DNA of 64,000 nt from Seohaeicola_A nanhaiensis. GTDB lineage: Bacteria > Pseudomonadota > Alphaproteobacteria > Rhodobacterales > Rhodobacteraceae. The position numbers and the translations under genes were made by a program. Numbering within the stretch: the first letter of the stretch is position 1; every line of letters starts with the position of its first letter. The stretch spans positions 558,001 to 622,000 of the forward strand of contig NZ_JBHSGI010000002.1 in assembly GCF_042654245.1 (NCBI RefSeq), in the 5' to 3' direction. The notes below the pieces were generated by a model. It was given only the letters and a program-made list of their open reading frames with translations. It searched no databases and had not been told where the DNA came from. Shown here piece after piece: positions 1 to 7,975 of this stretch.

Positions 1-1
1 C

Positions 2-298
2 TCGCATGCCGGCGGAAAGGTGACGGTCGGCTTTGAACGCATCGGCGACAAGATTCGTATTCAAGTTTCAGACCAGGGCGTCGGCATTCCCGAAAACAGT
101 CGCGAAAAGGTATTCGGCAAGTTCACCCAGGTGGATTCCACCGACCAGCGCGCCTTTGGTGGCACCGGGCTCGGGATGAACATCTCCAAGAAGATCATCG
201 AACAGCACGACGGACAGATCGACTACGTCAGCGAGTTGGGTGTCGGGACGACCTTCTTCATCGATCTAAAGATCTGGGATCAGGCGCGCGCTGCCTGA
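2..298 (+). CDS. Sensor histidine kinase, C-terminal end (partial)
   Basis: The reading frame is open from base 2 and enters from outside the window; only the last 98 residues are present. They are the HATPase_c (Bergerat) ATP-binding fold of a sensor histidine kinase: a G1 box DQGVGIP, an F-box region (KVFGKFTQVDST) and a G2 box GGTGLGM, ending in GVGTTFFIDL, the usual last strand. The frame also has an ATG-like GTG at 20, but the preceding in-frame residues (HAGGKV) belong to the fold, so this is not the start. No receiver domain follows, so within what is seen it is not a C-terminal hybrid. The sensor part and the signal cannot be read here. It lies 243 bp upstream of the autoinducer synthase in the same direction. 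Confidence 0.93.
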   Translation, partial: SHAGGKVTVGFERIGDKIRIQVSDQGVGIPENSREKVFGKFTQVDSTDQRAFGGTGLGMNISKKIIEQHDGQIDYVSELGVGTTFFIDLKIWDQARAA

Positions 299-541
299 CC
301 CGCACATTTCGCCGGCCCCGAACCGCCAAGGGTGATTCGCGCAAAGATTGCATGCCGGCCAAACAACTCGCCAACATCGTCCTGCTGATGTCAGCAAGGC
401 GCCGCCTTCCCGGGTTGACGTAGCGATACATGTGTCCTGAGCGGTGCAAACCGGGAACAGCTTTGAAATTGTGGCGAGATTGTGTGGACTATTTGTCAAA
501 AATATAGCTAGCTTCGCCTTAAAAATGCTTTGAGGCAGTCA
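299..541. other. Intergenic region upstream of the autoinducer synthase
   Basis: This 243 bp stretch holds no supported gene. Its last 70 bases are much more AT-rich than the surroundings (around 485-530), as expected for a promoter of the following autoinducer synthase. I looked for a 20-bp lux-box-like palindrome and found none that is convincing. Confidence 0.5.
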
Positions 542-1327
542 ATGAAGCATTCCCGGAGCACAGTCCCGGCCGAACCAGCTTGGTCGGCATTTCCTGATTT
601 GGCGCCTGCTGGCGACGCCGACCAAGTGCGTGCGGCTGCAGAAACCAAAGCGGCTTTGCCAGGCCTGATGAAAGTGGATCGCCGCCAGTTTGTACAGGCA
701 ATGGGCGGCGCGCGCGCCAGCACATTGTCCTTCACCAACATGCATACATACGGTGAGCTTCTGGTGCGGTATCTGAAGGCCCGCAAGGATGTATTCATTG
801 ATCGGCTGCACTGGAGCCTTCCAAATGTCGATGGGATGGAATTCGACCAATACGATACACCCTTGTGTCGCTGGGTGATCATCCACGAATTCGGCGAGGT
901 TCTGGCAGGGATCCGTCTGGTTCCGACGACGGCCCGGTGCGGAACCTACACGTATATGTTGCGGGACGCGCAGCATGGACTTCTTGAAAGCATCCCTTCG
1001 GATGTGCTGTTCTTTCCGGCACCGGTCGAGGACCAGATCTGGGAGGCGTCCCGGCTCTTCATCACCGATCACGTCGCCGCGCAGCGGCGCAGTGTGGTAC
1101 AGTTTCTGCTGATGCAGAACATGATCCTGACAGCCACGGGCGAAGGCGCGCGTCATGTGATCGGAATCGTTCCGGCCGTGTGGTCACGGTGGTTGCGACG
1201 GCTTGGTCTTTATGCCGTTCCGGTCGGGCCGCGGTTCGAGATCGAAGGCACGGTGAGTCAGGCGGCACTGTTCAACGTGGCCGATCAGCTGGCCTGGGCG
1301 CAGATCGACATGCGGGAGCCCGGCTAA
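542..1327 (+). CDS. luxI: Acyl-homoserine-lactone synthase (LuxI family)
   Basis: Makes an N-acyl-homoserine lactone quorum signal from S-adenosylmethionine and acyl-ACP or acyl-CoA. The LuxI family invariant residues are all visible in order: Arg81, Phe85 and Trp91 (in RKDVFIDRLHW), Asp102 and Asp105 (EFDQYD), Arg125 (GIRLVPTT), and Glu168/Arg171 (WEASRLF). At 261 residues it is longer than typical LuxI (about 200-220) because of a roughly 60-residue N-terminal extension without recognised motif. The start ATG at 542 has a GAGG site six bases upstream; a TTG at 530 is also in frame. No luxR gene is in the window; the only signalling neighbour is the histidine kinase just upstream. The stop codon overlaps that of the convergent hydrolase. 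Acyl chain length cannot be told. Confidence 0.93.
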   Translation: MKHSRSTVPAEPAWSAFPDLAPAGDADQVRAAAETKAALPGLMKVDRRQFVQAMGGARASTLSFTNMHTYGELLVRYLKARKDVFIDRLHWSLPNVDGMEFDQYDTPLCRWVIIHEFGEVLAGIRLVPTTARCGTYTYMLRDAQHGLLESIPSDVLFFPAPVEDQIWEASRLFITDHVAAQRRSVVQFLLMQNMILTATGEGARHVIGIVPAVWSRWLRRLGLYAVPVGPRFEIEGTVSQAALFNVADQLAWAQIDMREPG

Positions 1328-2313
1328 AAGGCCGAGAGTGGAACCGAACCGGGAAAGGTCAGCGTGACGCTGTCCTCGGTGAAGGCATCGAACCCTTTCG
1401 TCCAGACCTGACCGGGCCAGTGCCATTCCGCGATGCCCTGTCGCGGGCGATAGGCCGCTGTGAAGATCGTGCCGAAGCCCGCGGCAAACGCCGTGGAATA
1501 GAGGGGCGGGCGCAGGAAGGTGCGGATGAACTTTTCCTGCGTTTCGGGATGCAGGGTCAGACGCTGGAGGAGATAGCGTTCCCGTTCCACCGTGGCCGTC
1601 AGCCGGGCGTGCGAGGACCACTCGACCCTTTCCTGATGATTGGTGGCCACGGGCGTCTTGGTCAGCACCGCGGGTCGGTCAGGCGCGAGGTAGGCGGTCA
1701 GGAAGTGCCGGCGCGCATCCACCACGGTGACGTTATAGCTCATGTGGCAGGGAATGCGGGAGAGGGCTGCGCCGGCCTCTGCCGTCGTGGTGCAGGTCTG
1801 GAGGATATAGCGCAGGATCAGCGGCACGCCGAAACCCTGCCCTGTCTCGCGCCGGCCGCCAAAGGTCAGCGAGACGGCGAGGCCCGCGTCGTTCATGCCG
1901 TCCACCAGACCGAAGAGGCCGTCGGTGGTGCCGATCACGCCCCTGCCCTGCCAGTCGGTCTTCAGAACGATCCCGTCGAAGGCGGAGGGATCGTAATCGT
2001 AGTTGCGCACCAGCAGCGGTTCCTTGCCCGGCCAGATGGCCTGGGAACATCCCGAAAGGTAGGCCGGCGGGCAGTAGAAGCTCAGAAAGCGGGACTCGAG
2101 GTCGCCGCCGCCGACGAGATCGCAGAGGGCTTCATAGAGGGGGGACAGCTCGGGCATGTGGTGCGCCAGCGCGCGATGGCATTCGTGATAGGTCGGGCGG
2201 TTCGAGAGGCCCTCGCGCGACCACCAGCGGGCGTAGGCCGGCCAGTAGTCGCGGAACAGGGCGGCCCATTTAGGGCCCGGCTGATCCTCGGATATGGCGC
2301 GGAAGGTGAGCAT
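1324..2313 (-). CDS. Ntn-hydrolase, C45 / choloylglycine-hydrolase-like acylase
   Basis: Putative N-terminal-nucleophile amidohydrolase or acyltransferase of the C45 (acyl-CoA:6-APA acyltransferase-like) group, cleaving or transferring an acyl group on an amide. The candidate nucleophile is Cys89 in SGCSQAIW, followed by the typical strand LLVRNYDYD and the GVIGTTDGLFGLVDGMNDAGL segment that lines the Ntn active site. In this family the chain is cut just before the Cys, which here would remove an 88-residue propeptide. The ATG at 2313 gives 329 residues; a TTG at 2379 would add 22 unconvincing residues. It converges on luxI and their stop codons overlap (CTAA). Family members include penicillin V and AHL acylases, so a link with the autoinducer is possible but only inferred. 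Confidence 0.75.
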   Translation of the reverse strand: MLTFRAISEDQPGPKWAALFRDYWPAYARWWSREGLSNRPTYHECHRALAHHMPELSPLYEALCDLVGGGDLESRFLSFYCPPAYLSGCSQAIWPGKEPLLVRNYDYDPSAFDGIVLKTDWQGRGVIGTTDGLFGLVDGMNDAGLAVSLTFGGRRETGQGFGVPLILRYILQTCTTTAEAGAALSRIPCHMSYNVTVVDARRHFLTAYLAPDRPAVLTKTPVATNHQERVEWSSHARLTATVERERYLLQRLTLHPETQEKFIRTFLRPPLYSTAFAAGFGTIFTAAYRPRQGIAEWHWPGQVWTKGFDAFTEDSVTLTFPGSVPLSAF

Positions 2314-2502
2314 AGGGATTTGTGAACCTGATCCGGAAGGGAGGCAAGAGGGAGCGTCCCAGCTAGGACGGGGGGTCAAGTTATTGAAACTTATACCGAT
2401 ACCGCTAACATACCCTTAAGACGTTCCTTGAAACCCATGGGGATGACGCCAGTGAACGATCCGCTTTCGGATTCTGTTCCCCGGCAGGGCGCCTCTTTCC
2501 GA

Positions 2503-3315
2503 TCAGTTCAACCCGACACCCGCGCCGAACAGATCCGCGAGCAGGCTGTCACGGGCCTGAAAACCCGCAGAGACCTTCGGGCGTGAATCGAAGCGCATCA
2601 GCCGCGCGAAGACGACGATTCTATCGTCCCGTTCCGCCCAGCCGACATACCAGCCGAAGGGCTGGCCGCGCAGCAGGGCACCGTCCGGGCCAAACGGAAG
2701 ACCGGTGCCGGTCTTGCCATAGACCTCCCAGCCGCCCGGTTGCCGGCCGAGCGACATCAGCGTCCGCGTCTGCGCCACCGCATCGGGCGAAACAGGTAAC
2801 TGCCCTTCGATCATGCGGGTCAGGAATGCGACCTGTTCGACCGGAGAAATCTGGAGCGAAGAGCTGAGCCACGCGTGCGTCAGCCCATTGTTCTTGCCGG
2901 AATCGCCCGACACATCCCGATTGCCATAGTCAAATCCGCGCACATAGGCCGCGAAACGCTCGGCACCCAGCCGCATCGTGGCCTGCTGCGAATACCAAAC
3001 GACCGAGTCGCGCATCCAGGTTGCCGGCGTGGTGGCTTGGCGCCATTTCGGGTTCCAGTCGGCATAGCCTTCCTCGAAAGGCCATTCCGGGGCGTCGGGT
3101 GCGGTGAAAATCCCGCTGTCGAACCCCATGAGGCTGATGGCGATCTTGAAGGTCGAGGCCGCCGAGATCCGCTCGTCGCAGGTTCCGTCGCGGATCAGGG
3201 GCGCTGATGATCCGACTTCCACGGCGAGGGTGCAGACCACGCGGCCCTGCGCCGCAAGCGGGCCGGCCGTTATCGTCATAAGCCACGCCGCCAGACACGA
3301 TAACACCTTGCGCAT
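2503..3315 (-). CDS. bla: Class D (OXA-type) beta-lactamase, exported
   Basis: Serine beta-lactamase hydrolysing the beta-lactam ring in the periplasm. A signal peptide is visible (charged start, hydrophobic stretch, AAQG cleavage region). Class D motifs appear in order: STFK with nucleophile Ser54 and Lys57, SVV with Ser104, YGN from Tyr130 (diagnostic of class D), the SSSLQIS segment, and KTGTG from Lys201, followed by WYVGW. Length is 270 residues, normal for OXA enzymes. The ATG at 3315 is preceded by an AGGAAAGGG site; a TTG one codon upstream is less likely. No integron, IS or other resistance gene adjoins it, so it looks like an intrinsic chromosomal enzyme. The spectrum cannot be told from sequence. 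Confidence 0.92.
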   Translation of the reverse strand: MRKVLSCLAAWLMTITAGPLAAQGRVVCTLAVEVGSSAPLIRDGTCDERISAASTFKIAISLMGFDSGIFTAPDAPEWPFEEGYADWNPKWRQATTPATWMRDSVVWYSQQATMRLGAERFAAYVRGFDYGNRDVSGDSGKNNGLTHAWLSSSLQISPVEQVAFLTRMIEGQLPVSPDAVAQTRTLMSLGRQPGGWEVYGKTGTGLPFGPDGALLRGQPFGWYVGWAERDDRIVVFARLMRFDSRPKVSAGFQARDSLLADLFGAGVGLN

Positions 3316-3455
3316 CAAATTTCCCTTTCCTGCCCAGCCCGAATACGGGAGTGCGAAGCGAGGTCCAAGGGGCGAAAGGCGTATCGTGTCAGGTGATTGC
3401 CAAAGCGTGAGCCAGAAACCGAGCGGCCTGAGCCGCTGCGGTCCGGGACGGCGCG

Positions 3456-5702
3456 TCAGGCCGCCAAAAGGTCCTCAATACGTATCGGGAAGTGCCGGAC
3501 ACGTTGTCCTGTGGCGTGCCATATTGCGTTGGCCACAGCGCCGACCGTGCCGACAATGCCGATCTCGCCCACCCCCTTGACGCCAAGCACGTTCACATGC
3601 GGATCGTCCTCGTGGATCATCAGGACATCAAGCCCGCTCACATCGGCATTCACCGGCACATGGTAACCGGCGAAATCGGCGTTCAGGATGCGCCCTGTTT
3701 TCCGGTCATGGCGCGCGGCCTCGTGCAGGGCAAAGGAGATTCCCCAGATCATTCCTCCCATCAGCTGGCTTTCCGCCAGCTTCGGATTGATGATCCGCCC
3801 CGCCGCGAAGGCGCCGACCAGCCGGCTGACCCGCACCTGACCCAGATCGGGGTCGACCTTGACCTCGGCAAAGACCGCCCCGTGTGACATCATCGCGTGG
3901 CGGGCCGCGTCTTCCGGCGAACGAAAACCGTTGCCCTTGCCCGACAACGGGTTTCCGCCGTTGCGCGCAAGGATATCCGCGAAGCTGTCCCTTCGGCTGT
4001 TGTCGCCATCGACATGAAGCCACCCGTCCCGTGCGACAAGGGTGGCATTGCCCGCGCCGTGCAGCGGCGAGGCCGGATCGGCGGCGGCGATCTCGCCCAG
4101 TTGCCGGATCACGTCGAGACCGGCGCCGTGCAGCGCGCTCCCGGCCGTGGCCGTGTGGCCCGAGCCGCCCGCCACCCCACCGTCGGGCAGCGCCGAATGC
4201 CCGGCGTGAAATTCCACCTTGTCGAGCGGCAGGCCCAGGCTGTCGGCGGCGATCTGGGCGAGCGAGGTCCACGACCCCTGCCCCATGTCGGCGGCAGAGG
4301 TTTCGACCAGCGCGGTGCCGTCCGGGCGCAATGTGGCGCGCGCCTCGGCCCCGAACATCGGGCAGGGGAAGAGCGCGGTGCCCATCCCCCAGCCGGTCAG
4401 CAGGCCATTGCTGTCGCGCATCTGGCGCGGCTGCTGCGGACGGCCGGCCCAGCCAAAACGCTCGGCCCCTTTGGCATAGCATTCGCGCAGCGCCTTGGAC
4501 GAGAAGGGCCGCCCGGTGCCGGGTTCTGTTTCGGCATAGTTCCTGAGCCGGAAGTCGAGCGGGTCGATCCCGGCGGCGAAGGCCAGTTCGTCCATCGCAC
4601 ATTCGAGCACGGCAGAACCCGAGGCCTCGCCCGGGGCGCGCATTGGTCCGGGCGTGCCGATGTCCAGCCGCACGGCCTTGTGGGACGACCGGATCGCGGG
4701 GGCGGCATAGAGCCCGTGCGCGGCATTGGCGGCACCTTCGAGAAAGTCGTCGAAGGTCGAGGTTTCCGCGAGGCCTTCATGGTCGATCACCGTCAGTGCG
4801 CCGGCCTCGTCGATGCCCAGCCGCAAGCGCTGCCGTGTGGCGCCGCGATGGCCGACGGGGCCGAACATCTGCTGGCGCGTCAGCATCAGCTTGACCGGGC
4901 GTCCGGTGTGTCGGGCGGCGAGGATCGCCAGCACCTGCGGTCCGGTGGGGATGGCCTTGGACCCAAAGCCACCGCCCAGATAGGGGCTGCGGACCGTCAC
5001 GTTCTCGGCCGGGATGCCGAAGAAATAGGCGTATCCGGCGCAGGACAGGTTCAGGGCCTGACTGGGCATGTCCAGCGTCAGGCAGTCGCCGTCCCAGGCG
5101 GCGACGACGGCGTGGGTTTCCATCGCGTTGTGATACTGGGCGGGGGTTTCGTAGATCACGTCGATCGCCTGGCGGGCCGCGGCATGACCGGCCTCGATAT
5201 CGCCATGAGTGGTATCGGCAGGGGTACCGAAGCCGGTGGGTGCAATGGCCTCGGGAGGCGCGTCGCCCAGCGCGGTGCGCGGCGGGTCCATGGCGTAGCG
5301 CGGGTTCAACAGGCGCGCGCCTTCGGTTGCGGCCTCGAGCGTTTCGCCCAGGACGAGGGCGATGGGCTGGCCGGCATAGCGGACGGTGTCGTCCTGCAGC
5401 ACCTCGATGCGGAAGGAGAACATGGTTGGCTTCTCCGAAGGATCGCCCTGGAGCGGCGGACGGTTCTGCGGGGTCATCACCTGGGCCACGCCGGGATGGG
5501 CAGAAGCGGCCGCGACGTCGAGGGCGGTCACGCGGCCGCGGGCAATGGTGGCGGGCAGGATGACGGCATGGAGCAGGCCGGGCGGCGCGTTGTCGGCGGC
5601 AAAGGTGGCGGCGCCGGTGACCTTGGCGATGCCGTCGCGGCGCGAGACCGGCTGGCCGGAGCTGGAGCCGAAGCGGATGGTTCGGGCGTGGGTGTCAGAC
5701 AT
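3456..5702 (-). CDS. Molybdenum hydroxylase large subunit (PaoC/YagR type)
   Basis: Molybdopterin-cytosine-dinucleotide-binding subunit of a xanthine-dehydrogenase-family enzyme that oxidises aldehydes or N-heterocycles. The 748-residue protein starts with the IGKPVSRRDG-like segment (QPVSRRDGIAKVTGAATFAAD), contains GGGFGSK and MRAPGEASG substrate/cofactor loops, a GQGSWT motif and the near-C-terminal GVGEIGIVG, whose Glu is the catalytic base in this family. No Tat signal is seen, so it should be cytoplasmic, unlike E. coli PaoABC, whose small subunit carries one. It is the last gene of the operon and overlaps the FAD subunit by 8 bp. The substrate is unknown; aromatic aldehyde is a guess from the family. 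Confidence 0.9.
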   Translation of the reverse strand: MSDTHARTIRFGSSSGQPVSRRDGIAKVTGAATFAADNAPPGLLHAVILPATIARGRVTALDVAAASAHPGVAQVMTPQNRPPLQGDPSEKPTMFSFRIEVLQDDTVRYAGQPIALVLGETLEAATEGARLLNPRYAMDPPRTALGDAPPEAIAPTGFGTPADTTHGDIEAGHAAARQAIDVIYETPAQYHNAMETHAVVAAWDGDCLTLDMPSQALNLSCAGYAYFFGIPAENVTVRSPYLGGGFGSKAIPTGPQVLAILAARHTGRPVKLMLTRQQMFGPVGHRGATRQRLRLGIDEAGALTVIDHEGLAETSTFDDFLEGAANAAHGLYAAPAIRSSHKAVRLDIGTPGPMRAPGEASGSAVLECAMDELAFAAGIDPLDFRLRNYAETEPGTGRPFSSKALRECYAKGAERFGWAGRPQQPRQMRDSNGLLTGWGMGTALFPCPMFGAEARATLRPDGTALVETSAADMGQGSWTSLAQIAADSLGLPLDKVEFHAGHSALPDGGVAGGSGHTATAGSALHGAGLDVIRQLGEIAAADPASPLHGAGNATLVARDGWLHVDGDNSRRDSFADILARNGGNPLSGKGNGFRSPEDAARHAMMSHGAVFAEVKVDPDLGQVRVSRLVGAFAAGRIINPKLAESQLMGGMIWGISFALHEAARHDRKTGRILNADFAGYHVPVNADVSGLDVLMIHEDDPHVNVLGVKGVGEIGIVGTVGAVANAIWHATGQRVRHFPIRIEDLLAA

Positions 5703-6750
5703 GAGCGGGTTCTCGGTCAGGGCCGCCGAAGACGGAGGCGGGAAAGGCGGGGAGCCGCGCGGGGGTGCCGGCCGCAGCGAGGGTCAGGGCCCGCACGGCC
5801 GTGCGGCGGGCGAGGTCGATCTTCCAGGCGTTGCGCGCGGAGGGGCGGGCACCGGCCAAGGCCGCCGCGGCCGCGCGGTCGAAGAGATCGGGGTCGGGAG
5901 CCTGGCCATTCAGGAGCGCCTCGGCCTCGGCGACGCGCCAGGGTCTGGCCGCGACGGCGCCCACCGCAAGCCGCGCCTCGGCGATGCGAGGGCCGTCGAA
6001 GGTGAGCGCGGCGGAGGCGGAGGCCGTGGCGAAGGCGAAGGACGTCCGGTCGCGCACCTTCAGGTAGCGGGCGTTGGCAGCGAAGGCGGTGGCGCTGGCG
6101 GGCAGCCGCACCGCGAGGATCAGATCGCCGGGCTCCAGCGCGGTTTCGCGATGGGGTGCGTCGCCGGGAAGTCGATGGAACGCGGCGAGAGGAATGTCGC
6201 GCTCGCCGTTCCGGCCCCGGACCTCTACCACCGCATCCAAAGCGACGAGCGGAACGCAGAAGTCGGAAGGGTTGGTGGCGATGCAGCCCTCGCTCCAGCC
6301 GAGCAGGGCCAGGTTGTCCTCGGCGCTGCCCTGCGCATCGCAGCCGGTCCCGGCGGCGCGGCGGTTGCAGGCGGCGTTCGGATCCTGAAACCAGGCGCAG
6401 CGGGTGCTTTGCATCAGGTTTCCGGCCACGGTGGCCACGTTGCGCAACTGGCCCGAGGCCCCGGAAAGCAGCGCCTCGGCCACCATCGGAAAGCGGCGGA
6501 CAAAAGCGAGATCGTCGGCAAGATCGGCATTGCGTACCAGTGCGCCGATGCGGGTTGCGCCGTCGGGTAAAGTCTCGATCGCGCTCAGGCCCGGCAAGCG
6601 GGTGATGTCGATGAGCTTGTCCGGCAAGCGGGCGCCGGTTTTCATCAGGTCGACCAAATTCGTGCCGCCGGCGAGCCAATCGGAGCCGGGGGTCCAGACC
6701 TCGAAGGCCTGATCGATGGTGGCCGGCTGGACGAAATCGAAGGGTTTCAT
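5695..6750 (-). CDS. Molybdenum hydroxylase FAD subunit with extra 4Fe-4S motif (PaoB/YagS type)
   Basis: Medium subunit carrying FAD, passing electrons from the Mo centre to the acceptor. FAD-binding loops are visible: LAGGTNLVDLMK near residue 27 and ATVAGNLMQSTRC near 110. The insert CAWFQD...CNRR...GTGCDA...GCIATNPSD matches the arrangement that binds an additional 4Fe-4S cluster in E. coli PaoB, and sets this protein apart from plain CoxM/XdhA FAD subunits. Length 351 residues, normal. The start codon overlaps the stop of the 2Fe-2S gene (ATGA), and its end overlaps the large subunit by 8 bp, so the three are translationally coupled. Confidence 0.9.
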   Translation of the reverse strand: MKPFDFVQPATIDQAFEVWTPGSDWLAGGTNLVDLMKTGARLPDKLIDITRLPGLSAIETLPDGATRIGALVRNADLADDLAFVRRFPMVAEALLSGASGQLRNVATVAGNLMQSTRCAWFQDPNAACNRRAAGTGCDAQGSAEDNLALLGWSEGCIATNPSDFCVPLVALDAVVEVRGRNGERDIPLAAFHRLPGDAPHRETALEPGDLILAVRLPASATAFAANARYLKVRDRTSFAFATASASAALTFDGPRIAEARLAVGAVAARPWRVAEAEALLNGQAPDPDLFDRAAAAALAGARPSARNAWKIDLARRTAVRALTLAAAGTPARLPAFPASVFGGPDREPAHV

Positions 6751-7244
6751 GCCGCGGTCTCCCTGTCGGTCTCGGCCATGCGCCGGGTCGCGTCCTGCAC
6801 GGCCAGTGTGATCCCGTGATAGGCGGCACAGCGGCAGATATTGCCGCTCATCCCTTCACGGATGCGGTCGGGGTCGTCGCCCGCGCGCCCCTCGGAGATG
6901 AGCCCGACCGCGCTCATGATCTGGCCCGGCGTGCAATAGCCACACTGGAAACCGTCATGGTCGATGAAGGCGGCCTGCACGGGGTGCAACCGGTCTCCGT
7001 CGGCCAGCCCCTCGATGGTCATGACTTCGGCACCGTCCAGCGTTGCGGCCAGCGTCAGGCAGGAATTGACGCGCCGCCCGTTCAGCAGAACCGTGCAGGC
7101 GCCGCATTGTCCACGGTCGCAGCCCTTCTTGGTGCCGGGCATCGCCAGGCGTTCGCGCAGCAGGTCGAGAAGGGTCACGCGAGCATCGTTCAGCTCGATG
7201 TCACGCGGCGCGCCATTGATCGTCAAGCGAATGGAGAGTGACAT
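6747..7244 (-). CDS. Molybdenum hydroxylase 2Fe-2S subunit (PaoA/YagT type)
   Basis: Small subunit with two 2Fe-2S clusters. The N-terminal ferredoxin-like cluster is CDRGQCGACTVLLNGRRVNSC; the C-terminal helical cluster is CGYCTPGQ with CRCAAY. The ATG at 7244 (165 residues) has an AAGGGG ribosome site; the open frame continues upstream but without any family resemblance or signal peptide. E. coli PaoA has a Tat signal, this one does not. First gene of the operon, divergent from a TetR regulator with a 146-bp shared promoter region. A paoD/xdhC-like cofactor-insertion chaperone is not present next to it. Confidence 0.92.
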   Translation of the reverse strand: MSLSIRLTINGAPRDIELNDARVTLLDLLRERLAMPGTKKGCDRGQCGACTVLLNGRRVNSCLTLAATLDGAEVMTIEGLADGDRLHPVQAAFIDHDGFQCGYCTPGQIMSAVGLISEGRAGDDPDRIREGMSGNICRCAAYHGITLAVQDATRRMAETDRETAA

Positions 7245-7351
7245 ATGTCCCCCCTTCATGTGTGATGGTGTGAATAGCGGGCTCTCGCGCCCGGTGGGAT
7301 AAGTCCGTATGATCGGTTCGAAAGCGTTCCGCGCCCGACAGATACATTTAT

Positions 7352-7368
7352 ACGGAGGATGCCTCCGT
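7352..7368. promoter_or_regulatory. Palindrome in the tetR / molybdenum-hydroxylase divergent promoter
   Basis: Seven-base perfect arms ACGGAGG and CCTCCGT flank a three-base centre. It lies between the two divergent genes, 22 bases before the tetR start, a standard position and size for a TetR-family autoregulatory operator. That this TetR binds it is inferred from position only. A small RNA hairpin in the tetR leader is the alternative reading. Confidence 0.5.
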
Positions 7369-7390
7369 TTTTCAAGAGGAAGAATAACTC

Positions 7391-7975
7391 TTGGCCGAAC
7401 CGCGTATGCGAAAACCACGGGCCGACGCCCTGAAGAACCGCGAACTGCTGATCAGTGCAGCACGGGAGGTTCTGGGAAAGGGCGGGCCGAATGCCAGCCT
7501 GGAGGCGGTGGCGCGGCAGGCTGGCGTGGGGATCGGTACGCTGTACCGTCACTTTCCGACCCGCGAGGCTCTGTTTCACGCGGTGTTCAGCCACGACCTT
7601 GAAACGCTCGTGCAGTCGGCGGAAGCGATGGAGGCCGACGCCGATCCCTTGAACGCCGTGCGCCGTTGGCTGCATTCTAACGTGGCGCTGGTTGAAACCA
7701 AGCGAGGCATGCTGGGTGCCCTCTCTGTGGTGATGACCGACGAATCGAAACAGACCTATGCCCAACTGTCTGAGCGCCTTTCGAAGACGATCAACCGTCT
7801 GCTTGCACGCGCCGCCGCCGAAGGCCGTGTCCGCGACGGCGTGACGGCAGAAGACCTGATGCAGACGATGTATGCGCTTTGTTATGCCCGCGCGCCGGGT
7901 CCGGGATGGCGCGAGCAGATCCTGAGGCTGCTGGACATCTTCATCGACGGGCTGCGGCCCATGCCTCGGACCTGA
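7391..7975 (+). CDS. TetR-family transcriptional regulator
   Basis: Ligand-responsive DNA-binding repressor, 194 residues. The N-terminal helix-turn-helix is clear: AAREVLGKGGPNASLEAVARQAGVGIGTLYRHFPTREAL is the canonical TetR_N pattern (residues about 22-60), with the recognition helix GVGIGTLYRHFP. The C-terminal ligand domain is not specific. The TTG at 7391 has an AGAGGAAG site about nine bases upstream; an ATG at 7406 is the alternative and gives 189 residues. It is divergent from the molybdenum hydroxylase operon and probably controls it, with an aldehyde or aromatic effector as a guess. Confidence 0.88.
   Translation: MAEPRMRKPRADALKNRELLISAAREVLGKGGPNASLEAVARQAGVGIGTLYRHFPTREALFHAVFSHDLETLVQSAEAMEADADPLNAVRRWLHSNVALVETKRGMLGALSVVMTDESKQTYAQLSERLSKTINRLLARAAAEGRVRDGVTAEDLMQTMYALCYARAPGPGWREQILRLLDIFIDGLRPMPRT

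Noticed and set aside
299..541. Possible lux box upstream of luxI
   Set aside because: No 18-20 bp dyad with the usual half-sites was found.
1180..2325. Plus-strand open frame of about 380 codons opposite the Ntn hydrolase
   Set aside because: Low-information shadow that overlaps both luxI and the hydrolase.
3897..6005. Long plus-strand open frame of about 700 codons opposite the molybdenum hydroxylase genes
   Set aside because: It is antisense to two clear enzyme genes, has Gly/Arg-rich composition without any domain, and arises from the high-GC codon pattern.
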